Assembly (NCBI GenBank): GCA_963806395.1
Contig: CAWDYI010000017.1
Coordinates: 1-64,000 of the forward strand
Length of the DNA: 64,000 nucleotides
Direction of reading: 5' to 3'
Source: DASSUW01 sp963806395
Lineage (GTDB): Bacteria; Actinomycetota; Thermoleophilia; Solirubrobacterales; Solirubrobacteraceae
The notes under the pieces were generated by a model. The model was not told where the DNA came from. It saw only the letters and a program-made list of their open reading frames with translations, and ran no database searches. Shown in pieces: positions 17,737-26,064 of this stretch; positions within the stretch are counted from its first letter, which is position 1; every line of letters begins with the position of its first letter. The translations under genes and the position numbers were made by a program.

Positions 17737-18150
17737 ATGCCCGCCGACCCGGACTGCCTGTTCTGCAAGATCGTCGCCGGTGAGGTCCCGTCCACGCGCG
17801 TGGACGAGGACGAGCGCACGGTCGCCTTCATGGACATCAACCCCGCCACGCGCGGTCACCTGCTGGTGATCCCGCGCGAGCACAGCACCGACCTGCTCGA
17901 GGTCCCCACCGAGGATCTCGAGGCGTGCGCGCGGATGGCGCAGAAGCTCGCCGGCCGTGCCAAGGAGCGCCTCGGCGCCGACGGCGTGAACCTGCTCAAC
18001 TCGTGCGGACGGGCCGCGTGGCAGACCGTCTTCCACTTCCACGTGCACGTGATCCCGCGGTACGCGAACGATCCGCTGCGGCTGCCGTGGGTGCCCGGCC
18101 CGGGCGATCGCGACGAGATCACGGCCGCCGCGGCGGCGATCACCGGCTGA
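17737..18150 (+). CDS. HIT family nucleotide hydrolase/transferase
   Basis: The 137-aa protein has the start CLFCKIVAGEVPSTRV, including the CxxC pair of HINT-like proteins. The histidine triad HFHVHVIPR lies at about 109-117 and holds the catalytic histidine for AMP-transfer chemistry. The family splits AMP-lysine-type or dinucleotide substrates. It stands alone after the DUF559 gene with a 20-bp gap. The frame and length are typical. Confidence 0.93.
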   Translation: MPADPDCLFCKIVAGEVPSTRVDEDERTVAFMDINPATRGHLLVIPREHSTDLLEVPTEDLEACARMAQKLAGRAKERLGADGVNLLNSCGRAAWQTVFHFHVHVIPRYANDPLRLPWVPGPGDRDEITAAAAAITG

Positions 18151-18285
18151 CGCTGCCCGAAAGAGCCCTTGCGCGCCGAGCCGCCGTGCGGATACGTTCT
18201 TCAACGTCGGGATCGGCGGCGGCCGGTCTAAGTCAAGTGCGGCGCGTGGCTAGGCCCGCGACGTTGCAGCAAGCGGGGTATATCT

Positions 18286-18489
18286 GTGGGTACCGGCACG
18301 GTCAAGTGGTTCTCGGACGACAAGGGGTTCGGCTTCATCACTCCCGATGAGGGCGGCCGGGACCTGTTCGTCCACTTCACGGGCATCACCGGCGACGGCT
18401 ATCGCTCGCTGGCGGAGGGCGCGAAGGTGACCTACGAGGAGGAGCAGGGGGACAAGGGCCCGAAGGCCATCAACGTACAGAAGCTCTAG
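18286..18489 (+). CDS. csp: Cold-shock domain protein
   Basis: The 67-aa OB-fold protein binds single-stranded RNA/DNA. Both RNA-binding motifs are present: KGFGFI (RNP1) and DLFVHF (RNP2), with the opening GTVKWFSDDKGF. The start is GTG at 18286. A 135-bp untranslated leader precedes it, a common arrangement for cold-regulated translation. In it TTGCGC at 18169-18174 and GATACG at 18191-18196, 16 bases apart, are a weak promoter candidate. A GC hairpin follows the stop. Confidence 0.95.
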   Translation: MGTGTVKWFSDDKGFGFITPDEGGRDLFVHFTGITGDGYRSLAEGAKVTYEEEQGDKGPKAINVQKL

Positions 18490-18496
18490 CCCTCGG

Positions 18497-18514
18497 CGGC
18501 GGGATCGCCCGCCG
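18497..18514 (+). terminator. GC-rich hairpin after the cold-shock gene
   Basis: CGGCGGG at 18497-18503 pairs perfectly with CCCGCCG at 18508-18514 around a 4-base loop, eight bases after the csp stop. No T-run follows. If it terminates, it does so weakly or as an actinobacterial U-less hairpin; it may instead stabilise the 3' end of the mRNA. Confidence 0.5.
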
Positions 18515-18538
18515 TACCACAACCCCGGCCGGTCCGTC

Positions 18539-19225
18539 GTGTTGAATGCCGGGATGCCCCATCGCCCCAGAACCTTCGTCGCCGCCGGCGTGATGCTGGC
18601 CGCGCTCGTGTGTGCCGCGCCTGCTTCGGCGCGGATCATCGAGGTCGGCGCGGCGCCGCCTGAGGCGACGCCGACCTGCCCATCGAGCCCCTGTCTCGCG
18701 GTCTCGCGCACGACCGGCTACCAGGCCAAGGTCGTCAACAGCCGCAGCGTGTACGTCATCCCCGCGAACGGCCGGATCGTCGCGTGGACGATCTCGCTCG
18801 GCAACCCGGACCAGCGCCAGATCGACTTCTTCCAGTCCAACTACGGCGAGTCCTCGGCCGGCCTGACGATCCTGCGGCGCGGCAAGCGCCTCTACCACCG
18901 CGTGATCGCACAGTCGCCGCTGCAGGACCTCGGGTCGTACTTCGGCCAGAAGGTGCAGTTCCCGCTCGCGACCTCGATCCCGGTCAAGAAGGGCCAGGTC
19001 CTCGGGCTCACCGTCCCGACGTGGGCGCCCGCGCTCACCCAGCTGCTCAGCGACGGCTCCTCGTGGCGGGCGAGCCGGCCGAAGAACGGCTGCGACGAGA
19101 CCGACCGTCAGACCGCGCAGACCCGCATGCGCCAGCGCACGCAGTACCGCTGCCTCTACAAGGCGCGGCTCGCGTACACCGCGACGCTGATCACGAGCCC
19201 GAGGCCGAACAAGCCCAAGGACTGA
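18539..19225 (+). CDS. Secreted hypothetical protein
   Basis: The protein is about 223-228 aa, depending on GTG 18539 or ATG 18554; the ATG gives MPHRPRTF followed by a clean signal peptide ending CAAPASA. The mature part is basic and rich in beta-strand segments (RSVYVIPANGRIVAWTISLG, SAGLTILRRGKRLYHRVIA). It contains two cysteines near the mature N-terminus (TCPSSPC) and two near the C-terminus. I recognise the type as recurrent in Solirubrobacterales but know no assigned function. It ends one base from the convergent GGDEF/HD-GYP gene. Confidence 0.7.
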   Translation: MLNAGMPHRPRTFVAAGVMLAALVCAAPASARIIEVGAAPPEATPTCPSSPCLAVSRTTGYQAKVVNSRSVYVIPANGRIVAWTISLGNPDQRQIDFFQSNYGESSAGLTILRRGKRLYHRVIAQSPLQDLGSYFGQKVQFPLATSIPVKKGQVLGLTVPTWAPALTQLLSDGSSWRASRPKNGCDETDRQTAQTRMRQRTQYRCLYKARLAYTATLITSPRPNKPKD

Positions 19226-19226
19226 A

Positions 19227-21329
19227 CTACCGGCGCTCCCGGCCGCCGGGCGGCGGGGCGGGCGGCGCCGCGGGCATCCGCACGCCGGCGGAGCGGTCGG
19301 CAACCTGCGGCGGGTCGTGGCCGAGCAGGTCGAGCAGCGCCTCCACCACGTCGGGATCGAACTGCGCGCGGACGCCCTGCCGCAGCTCCTCGGCTGCCGC
19401 GTCCGGCGACATCGCAGCCCGGTACGGCCGGTCCGTGATCATCGCGTGGTAGGCGTCGCACGCCAGGATGATGCGCGAGCCGATCGGGATCAGCCGTCCG
19501 CGCAGGCCGTCCGGATAGCCGCTGCCGTCCCAGTGCTCGTGCTCGTGCCGGACGACCGGCGCGATCACGGCCAGATCGGGGATCCGCAGCAGGATCCGCT
19601 CGCCCGCCACCGGATGCTCGGCCATGATCTTCCACTCGTCGAGCGTCAGCGGGCCGCGCTTGTGGAGGATCTCGTTCGGCATCGCGAGCTTGCCGACGTC
19701 GTGCAGCAGCGCCGCATGGGCGATCCGCTCGACCTGCCCGGCCGCGAGGCCGAGGATCATCGCCACTCCGCGCGCGAGGTGGACGACCTCCTCGGAGTGC
19801 TCGTGCGTGTAGTTGTCGCGCTCCTCGATCGCGGCGGCCAGCGCCTGCACGGCGGCCGGTGAGCCCTGCTGAGCCTGGAGCATCGCGAGCTCGCGCTCCA
19901 CATCGGCGTTGGCGACCGCCACGCGGCCCTTGCCGGTGCGCTTGGCCAGCAGCAGGGCGCGGTCGGCGTGCTCGAGGAGGCCGTCCGCGTCCATCGGCTC
20001 GTGCCACTGGGCCACGCCGACCGAGCACGCGCCGACGAGGTCGTTGGCCACGGCGTCGCGAACGCGCTCCGCGACCACGCGGGCGTCCGCCTCCTCGCTG
20101 CCCGGGAGCAGCAGGACGAACTCGTCGCCGCCGTAGCGTGCGACCTGGTCGTACGGGCGCAGGTCGGCCTGGAGGACGCCGGCGACCCGCCGCAGCAGCT
20201 CGTCGCCCGCCTGGTGGCCGCGCACGTCGTTGACGCGCTTGAAGTCGTCGAGGTCGATGATCACGAAGCTCAGCGGCGTCGCGTCGCGCCGGGCGCGTGC
20301 GATCTCCTCGCGGACGCGCACCTGCATCGCGCCGTGGTTGAGCAGCCCGGTCAGCGCGTCGGTGCGCGCTGCCTGCTGCACGCCGTGGTAGGTCTCGGCG
20401 TTGTGGCACGCGACGGTCGCAAGGTCGGCGATCGCCTCCAGCGTGCGGCGGTCCTCGTCCTCGATCCGGCGCATCGAGGTCCAGCCGACGGACAGCGCGC
20501 CCTTGAGCTCCTGGTTCCAGACCATCGGGACGGCGATCGCGGTGCGGAAGCCGCGCAACGTCGGATGCGGCACGGCGACGTCACGCGCGTAGTCGTTCGT
20601 CGTGTATGTCTTACCGGTCGCCAGCACCTTGCCGGCCGCGCCCTCGCCGGGCCCGAGCCTTGCGCCGTGCCACTCCTCGGGCACGTTGTGGCCGGCGGTG
20701 CCGACGCCGCCGTCGATCGCGTTTCCGAGATAGACGCCGGCGATCCCGGCTCCGAGCGCGACGGCCGCCTCGCGCGCGAGCGTGCGGAGCACTTCAGTGA
20801 GCTCCAGCGACATGTTGAGCGCCCGTGCGGCGCGGACGAGCGCACGATCGTGGGCCGAGCGGGTCGCCCGCCGGTGCTCGGCGTCCAGGCGCACGAGCCC
20901 CGCGGCAGCGACGCTCGCCAGCGCCTCGGCGGTCGCGACCTCGTCGGCGGCGAACTCGCGCGGAGCGCGCGACAGCAGGATCGCGACGCGGCGGACCTCG
21001 CCGTCGTACGCGACCGGCACGAAGAGGGCGGACGCGACGTCGTAGCGCTCGACCAGCTCGGCGCGGATCAGCTGCGTGCCGCGCGCATCCGGCACGTGCA
21101 GGCTGTTGCCGGTCGCGACCACGGTGGCGACCCCGGACGGCCCGTCGGCGAGCGCCATCCCGTAGGCCTCGCCGCCCGAGGCGATCGCCTCGCCGGTCGT
21201 CTGGTCCTGGGCGACCTCGAACAGGTGCACATGGTCGACCGCAAAGGATTCGAGCAGGGCGTCGATCAGCTCCGCGCAGAGGTCATCTGGCGTACGGGCC
21301 ATCGTCGCGGCGCGAGCGACGCGATGCAA
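19227..21329 (-). CDS. GAF-GAF-GGDEF-HD-GYP dual c-di-GMP enzyme
   Basis: The cytosolic sensor protein is 700 aa long. Two GAF domains (about 15-150 and 165-310) precede a diguanylate cyclase domain with intact RYGGDEF. An inhibitory-site motif RPYD lies five residues before it. The C-terminal HD-GYP phosphodiesterase has HDVGKLAMPNEILHKRG and HWDGSGYPDGL, with catalytic HD and GYP residues present. One of the usual paired histidines is Glu (RHEHEHW), as often in actinobacteria. Both making and breaking of c-di-GMP look possible, with the GAF ligand deciding. The start is TTG 21329 or ATG 21302 (MARTPDD); neither has a strong ribosome site. Confidence 0.92.
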   Translation of the reverse strand: MHRVARAATMARTPDDLCAELIDALLESFAVDHVHLFEVAQDQTTGEAIASGGEAYGMALADGPSGVATVVATGNSLHVPDARGTQLIRAELVERYDVASALFVPVAYDGEVRRVAILLSRAPREFAADEVATAEALASVAAAGLVRLDAEHRRATRSAHDRALVRAARALNMSLELTEVLRTLAREAAVALGAGIAGVYLGNAIDGGVGTAGHNVPEEWHGARLGPGEGAAGKVLATGKTYTTNDYARDVAVPHPTLRGFRTAIAVPMVWNQELKGALSVGWTSMRRIEDEDRRTLEAIADLATVACHNAETYHGVQQAARTDALTGLLNHGAMQVRVREEIARARRDATPLSFVIIDLDDFKRVNDVRGHQAGDELLRRVAGVLQADLRPYDQVARYGGDEFVLLLPGSEEADARVVAERVRDAVANDLVGACSVGVAQWHEPMDADGLLEHADRALLLAKRTGKGRVAVANADVERELAMLQAQQGSPAAVQALAAAIEERDNYTHEHSEEVVHLARGVAMILGLAAGQVERIAHAALLHDVGKLAMPNEILHKRGPLTLDEWKIMAEHPVAGERILLRIPDLAVIAPVVRHEHEHWDGSGYPDGLRGRLIPIGSRIILACDAYHAMITDRPYRAAMSPDAAAEELRQGVRAQFDPDVVEALLDLLGHDPPQVADRSAGVRMPAAPPAPPPGGRERR

Positions 21330-21483
21330 TGGGGTCAGGGCGCCGTCGGCGCCGGTGCGGGAGGTGGAATCGAGTACGGCGTGGCCTTCCCTGCAAAGGG
21401 GTCAACAGGGGTATCGGCACCCTGATGACCCGCTTGATCGCGGGCTTGGGCGTTTGGGCGCAATCTGGACGAACGTCCGGCGG

Positions 21484-21900
21484 TCAGCAGGCGCCAGGGT
21501 TCTGGGCGCAGAAGTCCTCGAACTGCTCGGCGTTCGATCCGTCCGGCGGCGGCGTGTCGTTGGTCGGGCCATCCGCCGTCGCGTCCGGCGCGGCGGTCCC
21601 GCCGCCCTGATCGGTCCCGCTGTCGGACGGCGCGGCCGGTTCCTCCGTGGTTCCGGTGCCCGTGTCATCCGAGGCGTCGGGGTCCGTCGTCGTGTCGTCG
21701 TCGGTGTTCGTACCCGAGTCGCTCTCCGGGGTGTCGCCCTGAGCCGATGCATCGGCGGGCGACTGTGCGGCCTGCGGGACCTTCACCTCCGCCGGCGGCC
21801 CCGGCACCTGCGGCGCCAGTGAGTCGTCACTGCCGCAGCCTGCTGCCACGAGCGCCAGCAGCCCAGCGGCCACAAGCGCGGTGATGCGCCGCCCCCGCAT
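21484..21900 (-). CDS. Small lipoprotein with Asp/Thr/Ser-rich low-complexity region
   Basis: The 138-aa protein has a lipobox LVAAGC at about 17-22, so it is probably anchored to the outer face of the membrane. Residues 40-120 are a disordered run of Asp, Thr, Ser, Glu, Gly and Pro. The end carries two cysteines in FEDFCAQNPGAC. No domain is recognisable. It lies five bases downstream of the zinc-ribbon gene and is likely cotranscribed with it. Confidence 0.7.
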   Translation of the reverse strand: MRGRRITALVAAGLLALVAAGCGSDDSLAPQVPGPPAEVKVPQAAQSPADASAQGDTPESDSGTNTDDDTTTDPDASDDTGTGTTEEPAAPSDSGTDQGGGTAAPDATADGPTNDTPPPDGSNAEQFEDFCAQNPGAC

Positions 21901-21905
21901 GCCGC

Positions 21906-22184
21906 TCACTCCTCGGTGACGCGCGGTAGCGCCGACATCCGGCGGCCGCAGGTCGGGCAGTCGTTGAGGTCCTTCTGCGCGGGCTGATCGCACCAGTTGC
22001 AGAACCGGAGCGTCTCGACAGACCACGGAAGCCGCGAGCGCGAGGGCGCGAGCGGCAGGACCTTGCCGACGATCTCGAGCTCCTCGCCCGTCTCGCGATC
22101 GCGGTACACGCGGCCCGGCTCGGCCTCCATCAGGACCTCCCGGCCCGAGGACGGGGCGCGCAGGCGGTACGTCTGACCTGGCAT
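21906..22184 (-). CDS. Small zinc-ribbon protein
   Basis: The 92-aa protein begins MPGQTYRLRAPSSGREV. Its C-terminal half has two CxxC knuckles (CNWC and CPTC, spaced by 12 residues) that should bind one zinc ion. The N-terminal half (YRLRAPSSG, GRVYRDRETGEELEIVGKV) may be a small beta domain. Function is unknown; the neighbour downstream is a lipoprotein. The start codon faces the divergent glycosyltransferase gene 22 bp away, so the two promoters must overlap. Confidence 0.65.
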   Translation of the reverse strand: MPGQTYRLRAPSSGREVLMEAEPGRVYRDRETGEELEIVGKVLPLAPSRSRLPWSVETLRFCNWCDQPAQKDLNDCPTCGRRMSALPRVTEE

Positions 22185-22206
22185 CGCGCGCAGCCTAGCA
22201 GCGGCT

Positions 22207-23781
22207 ATGGACGTAGAGTCCGCCCCCGTGCGCGTCCTCATCTTCCACGGCTACCTGCTCGCCGGCACCGGTTCGAACGTCTACAACGCCGCCCTCGCCG
22301 AGGCGCTCAAGCGCGCCGGGCACGAGGTGCACCTGCTCTGCCAGGACCGCGATCCGCTGGCACTCGAGTGGGTCGATGCGGCCGGCGACTGGGACACGGG
22401 GTCGCTGGCGCTCACCACGCGGCACGAGCCCGCGCAGGCCACGGTCTACCGGCCCGACATCGGCGGGGTGCTCCCGCTCTACGTCGCCGACCGCTACGAC
22501 GGGATCGAGGCGCGGCCGTTCCAGGACCTCTCCGAGGAGGAGCTCGACCGCTACCTGGCGGGGAACATCGCGGCGGTGCGCGAGGTCGCCGAGCGCGTGC
22601 GGCCGGACGTGGCGCTCGCCAACCACCTCGTGATGGGGCCGGCGGTATTCGCGCGCGGGCTCGCGGAGGCCGGCGTGCCGTACGCGGTGAAGATCCACGG
22701 CAGCGCGCTCGAGTACACCGTCAAGCCGTATCCGAGGTTCATGCCGTATGCGCGCGACGGCCTCGAGCGTGCGCGCGGCATCCTCGTCGGTTCCCGCCAC
22801 ACCGCGGAGAGCCTGTGGGCGGCGATGGACGACCCGACGGTCGTCGAGCGCACGCGCCTCGGCCCACCGGGCGTCGACATCGAGCGGTTCGCGCCGCGCG
22901 AGCCCGAACCCGCCCGGGAGGGGCTCGAGGAGCTGCGTGCCCGCCTGGCGTCGACCGAGGAGGCGGCTGAGACCGGCAGCTCGTTCGACCGCTCCGCGGC
23001 CGAGGCGGCGGCGGCGCTCGCCACCGTCGAGCCGGACGACCGGCTGGTCGTGTTCGTCGGCAAGCTGATCGCCTCCAAGGGGGTCGAGCTGCTGCTGGCG
23101 GCGTGGCCGCTCGTGCTGGCACACGAACCGCGGGCGCGGCTGCTGATCGTCGGGTTCGGCGGGTTCCGGGAGGCGCTCGAGGGCCTCGCGCGGGATCTCG
23201 GCGCCGGCGACCTGGACGCGGCGCGCGCGCTGCGCGGAGAGGGCGGCGGCGAATTGCCGCAACTGGCGGCGTTCCTGGACTCGCTCACCGGCGACGACGC
23301 GGACGCCTACCGCGCGGCGGCTCGCGGCATGACCGACCGGATCGCCTGGGCCGGCCGGCTCGACCACGCCGAGCTCCCGGACGTGCTGCCGCTCGCCGAG
23401 GCGATGGTCGTGCCGAGCACGTTCCCGGAGGCGTTCGGCATGGTCGCGGCCGAGGCCGCCGCATGCGCCGCCCTGCCCGTGGTCGCCGACCACTCGGGGC
23501 TCGCCGAGGTGGCGCACACGCTCGCCAAGGCCGTGCCAGGCGGCGCCCGCTCGTGGCTCACCTTCGAGGTCGGGCCCGGCGCGGTGCGCGAGCTCGCCGG
23601 CAACCTGGCCGGCTGGATGCAGGCGCCGGCCGACATCGTCGAGGCCACGCGGGCGGGCATCGTGGCCGCCGCGCGCGAGCACTACTCGTGGGACGGAGTC
23701 GCGCGTTCCGTGATCGCCGCCGCGCGCGGCGAGCTGGAGGGGCTTCCGCTCCCAGCGCCGGACATCCAGTCCAGCGGCTAG
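22207..23781 (+). CDS. Family 4 glycosyltransferase (GT-B)
   Basis: The 524-aa GT-B enzyme has an N-terminal glycine-rich acceptor loop (HGYLLAGTGSNVYNAALAEAL), here noted as GYLLAGTGSNVYN. The acceptor-side helix has YAVKIHGSALEY. The C-terminal donor domain starts VVFVGKLIASKGVELLL and has the nucleotide-sugar E-x7-E pattern in STFPEAFGMVAAEAAA. An Arg/Glu-rich insert (about 240-275) lengthens it over typical 380-420-aa members. It is separate from the EPS operon. The substrate is unknown; a surface glycolipid or glycoprotein is likely. Confidence 0.88.
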   Translation: MDVESAPVRVLIFHGYLLAGTGSNVYNAALAEALKRAGHEVHLLCQDRDPLALEWVDAAGDWDTGSLALTTRHEPAQATVYRPDIGGVLPLYVADRYDGIEARPFQDLSEEELDRYLAGNIAAVREVAERVRPDVALANHLVMGPAVFARGLAEAGVPYAVKIHGSALEYTVKPYPRFMPYARDGLERARGILVGSRHTAESLWAAMDDPTVVERTRLGPPGVDIERFAPREPEPAREGLEELRARLASTEEAAETGSSFDRSAAEAAAALATVEPDDRLVVFVGKLIASKGVELLLAAWPLVLAHEPRARLLIVGFGGFREALEGLARDLGAGDLDAARALRGEGGGELPQLAAFLDSLTGDDADAYRAAARGMTDRIAWAGRLDHAELPDVLPLAEAMVVPSTFPEAFGMVAAEAAACAALPVVADHSGLAEVAHTLAKAVPGGARSWLTFEVGPGAVRELAGNLAGWMQAPADIVEATRAGIVAAAREHYSWDGVARSVIAAARGELEGLPLPAPDIQSSG

Positions 23782-23793
23782 GATTCCGCGCCC

Positions 23794-24540
23794 ATGAGAG
23801 GTGGGGTACGGAACGCGCTCGTTCTCGCAGGAATCGCCGTGGCGGCTGCCGTCCTCGGTGGCTGCCAGCTGACCGACTCCGGGACGAACATGGTCAACGG
23901 CAAGGAGCAGTTCGTCGCCAAGTGCGGCGCGTGCCACGTGCTCGCCCGCGCGGGCACGACCGGCGTCGTCGGCCCCGACCTCGACGAGGCGTTCCACCGC
24001 GCGCGCCAGGACGGCTTCGGCGAGAGCACGTTCGAAGGCATCGTGCACAAGCAGATCCTGTACCCGGCGATCCGGCAGCAGCGCGACCCGGAGACCGGGA
24101 AGGTGCTGCCGCTGATGCCGCCCATGCTGGTGACGGGTGAGGACGCCGAGGACGTCGCGGCCTACGTCGCCTATGCGGCCGGCAGGCGCGGCGAGGACAC
24201 CGGCGCGCTCGCGCGCGTCGGCGCCGCGAAGGCAGAGGGCACGGCCGAGGCCGAGGACGGCGTGCTCGAGATCCCCGCGCTCCCGGACGGTTCGACCGCC
24301 TTCCAGTTCGCGGACGCCGAGGCGCCCGCCGGCCAGCTCACGCTCCGCTCGCCGAACGAGTCGAGCGTCGACCACAACATCGCCGTCGACGGCGGCGGGG
24401 TCGACGAGAAGGGCCCGGTCGTGAAGGACGGCGACGTGTCGGAGATCGAGGTCGACCTCGATGCCGGCGAGTACAGCTTCTACTGCTCGGTCGAGGGCCA
24501 CCGCGCCGGCGGCATGGAGGGCACGCTCACGGTGAGGTGA
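23794..24540 (+). CDS. Cytochrome c - cupredoxin fusion lipoprotein
   Basis: The 248-aa protein has a lipobox (VLGGC) near residue 24. A class I cytochrome c domain follows, with CGACH at about 46-50 and a distal methionine candidate in LPLMPPML. The C-terminal cupredoxin domain (about 165-248) has the copper ligand set His in DHNIAV, then Cys, His and Met in FYCSVEGHRAGGMEG. It would be an extracellular membrane-anchored electron carrier. The setting, end-to-end with the caa3 oxidase operon (14-bp overlap with ctaG), suggests it feeds that oxidase. The single polypeptide with both haem c and type 1 copper is uncommon. Confidence 0.85.
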   Translation: MRGGVRNALVLAGIAVAAAVLGGCQLTDSGTNMVNGKEQFVAKCGACHVLARAGTTGVVGPDLDEAFHRARQDGFGESTFEGIVHKQILYPAIRQQRDPETGKVLPLMPPMLVTGEDAEDVAAYVAYAAGRRGEDTGALARVGAAKAEGTAEAEDGVLEIPALPDGSTAFQFADAEAPAGQLTLRSPNESSVDHNIAVDGGGVDEKGPVVKDGDVSEIEVDLDAGEYSFYCSVEGHRAGGMEGTLTVR

Positions 24541-25333
24541 GCAGGGCCTCGCGCTCGCGCTGCTCGTCGCGATCGGCCTGCTGCGACGCGCGGAAGAAGA
24601 AGAAGCAGAGCGCGAACACCATGATCAGCAGGTCGAGCACGACCATCATGCCGCCCGCGAGCTGCTGATCGGCCACCGCGGTCAGCCCGTGGCCACGGTC
24701 GCCGGAGCCGTACACGTCCGTGTAGATCGGCACCCGGATGAGCACGAAGCTCATCCCCAGGAACATCCCGACCATCCGCGCGCCGATCAGGTACGGCACC
24801 TTCCACAGCTCGCCGCGCAGCCGCCGCCGCTTCGGCTCGAGCGCCGACCACCACACGAGCACGCCGATCGCCACGAAGCTCATGTGCTGGAGCGCATGCA
24901 CGAACGGGTAGCGCACGGCGGCTTCGAAGAAGATCGCGAAGTGCCAGCCGAACAGCACGAGCGCGTACACCGGGACGGCGACGATCGGCTGCCGCAGCCA
25001 CCGGAAGGCGCCGCGCAGCCGCGGTGAGCGCGCCAGCGTGACGAGCGCGGGCCGCGGGAGCAGGAAGCCGAGCACCGGGTTGCGGGCGCCGACGAGCAGC
25101 AGCGGCGCCGCCAGGTCCGCGATCAGCAGGTGCTGGGCCATGTGGGCCGACAGCAGGTCCTCCCCGAGCGTGTGGATGGGGGAGAAGAAGCCGATCACCC
25201 ACAGCGCGATGCCGGCGTGCCAGAGCGCGATCTGGCCGCGCGGCACCGTCACGCCGCGTCCGCGCAGCACCCGCAGCGCGCGCAGGTACAGCGCCTCCGT
25301 GGTCGCCACGAGGATCAGCGCTCCCAGATCCAT
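24527..25333 (-). CDS. ctaG: Cytochrome c oxidase assembly protein CtaG (caa3_CtaG family)
   Basis: The 268-aa protein has about seven membrane helices. Family features are HTLGEDLLSAHMAQHLLIAD (histidines that may carry copper), FGWHFAIFFEAAVRYPFVHA and LQHMSF. CtaG of the caa3 type is needed for copper delivery to subunit I. It is the last gene of the A2 oxidase operon and overlaps convergently with the cytochrome c-cupredoxin gene. Confidence 0.9.
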   Translation of the reverse strand: MDLGALILVATTEALYLRALRVLRGRGVTVPRGQIALWHAGIALWVIGFFSPIHTLGEDLLSAHMAQHLLIADLAAPLLLVGARNPVLGFLLPRPALVTLARSPRLRGAFRWLRQPIVAVPVYALVLFGWHFAIFFEAAVRYPFVHALQHMSFVAIGVLVWWSALEPKRRRLRGELWKVPYLIGARMVGMFLGMSFVLIRVPIYTDVYGSGDRGHGLTAVADQQLAGGMMVVLDLLIMVFALCFFFFRASQQADRDEQREREALLTSP

Positions 25334-25351
25334 CAGATGGATGCTAGGGCT

Positions 25352-25459
25352 CTAGAGCGCGCGGATCACGAGCGCCACGGCGATCACCGCGGCCGCCACC
25401 GCCAGCACGTACAGCAGGACCCGGAACGCCTCCCGCTCGGATCGCAGCGGGTTGATCAA
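25352..25459 (-). CDS. 35-aa single-helix membrane peptide between ctaE and ctaG
   Basis: A TTG start at 25459-25457 overlaps the ctaE stop (TTGA), and the frame ends with TAG at 25352. The product begins INPLRSEREAFRVLLYVLAV, followed by one continuous hydrophobic helix and a basic end (VIRAL). Translational coupling, the operon position and a sensible N-in positive/charged face support a real gene. It is likely a small subunit or assembly factor of the oxidase. No named family can be assigned. Confidence 0.65.
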   Translation of the reverse strand: MINPLRSEREAFRVLLYVLAVAAAVIAVALVIRAL

Positions 25460-26064
25460 AGGATGTAGATCGTCGTGTAGACGACCACCCACATGACGTC
25501 GACGAAGTGCCAGTAGATCCCCGGCACCTCGACGCCGTGGTGCTCGGCCGACGAGAAGTGCCCGCGGAACGCGCGGACGGTGACCATCGCCAGCAGTGCG
25601 AGGCCGATGAACACGTGCGCCCCGTGCAGGCCGGTGAGGCCGTAGAAGATCGTGCCCTGCGCGTGGTCCTGCGGCGAGAAGCCGACGTGCACGTACTCGT
25701 TGATCTGCACGAACAGGAACGTGGCGCCGAGCAGGAACGTCGTCAGCATCCCGGCCTGGAGGCCGAAGCGGTTGTCCGACTTCACCGACTCCAGTGCCCA
25801 GTGCATCGTCAGCGAGGAGGAGACGAGCACGGCGGTGTTCACGCCCGCGATCGCCACCGGCAGGTGCGTGTCCGCCGCCGGCCAGTCGGCGCCGCCCACG
25901 ACCCGGATGAAGAAGTAGGCCGTGAAGAAGGCCCCGAAGACCATGATCTCGCTGATGATGAAAAGCAGCATCCCGAGCGTCCGCGCGTCGACTCGCGACG
26001 AGCGGTTGGCCTCGGGCGGCCCGTGGTGATCGTGGTGCCCGTGCTCGAGCGCGGCGGCTTCCAT
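25456..26064 (-). CDS. ctaE: Cytochrome c oxidase subunit III
   Basis: The 202-aa protein has five membrane helices, the short form usual for actinobacterial caa3/aa3 enzymes. The N-terminus is His-rich (HGHHDHHG). Family motifs include LLFIISEIMVFGAFFTAYFF, TGLHGAHVFIGL and GIYWHFVDVMWVVVY with the conserved His/Glu positions of subunit III. The ATG overlaps the stop of the duplicated UspA-like gene (TGATG). It is the only subunit III in the window, although two subunit I genes are present. Confidence 0.94.
   Translation of the reverse strand: MEAAALEHGHHDHHGPPEANRSSRVDARTLGMLLFIISEIMVFGAFFTAYFFIRVVGGADWPAADTHLPVAIAGVNTAVLVSSSLTMHWALESVKSDNRFGLQAGMLTTFLLGATFLFVQINEYVHVGFSPQDHAQGTIFYGLTGLHGAHVFIGLALLAMVTVRAFRGHFSSAEHHGVEVPGIYWHFVDVMWVVVYTTIYIL

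Noticed and set aside
22195..24501. 768-codon open frame antisense to the GT4 and cytochrome c-cupredoxin genes
   Set aside because: High-GC codon bias keeps the opposite strand open; its translation is a low-complexity Arg/Ala/Gly/His string and the sense genes have full family motifs.
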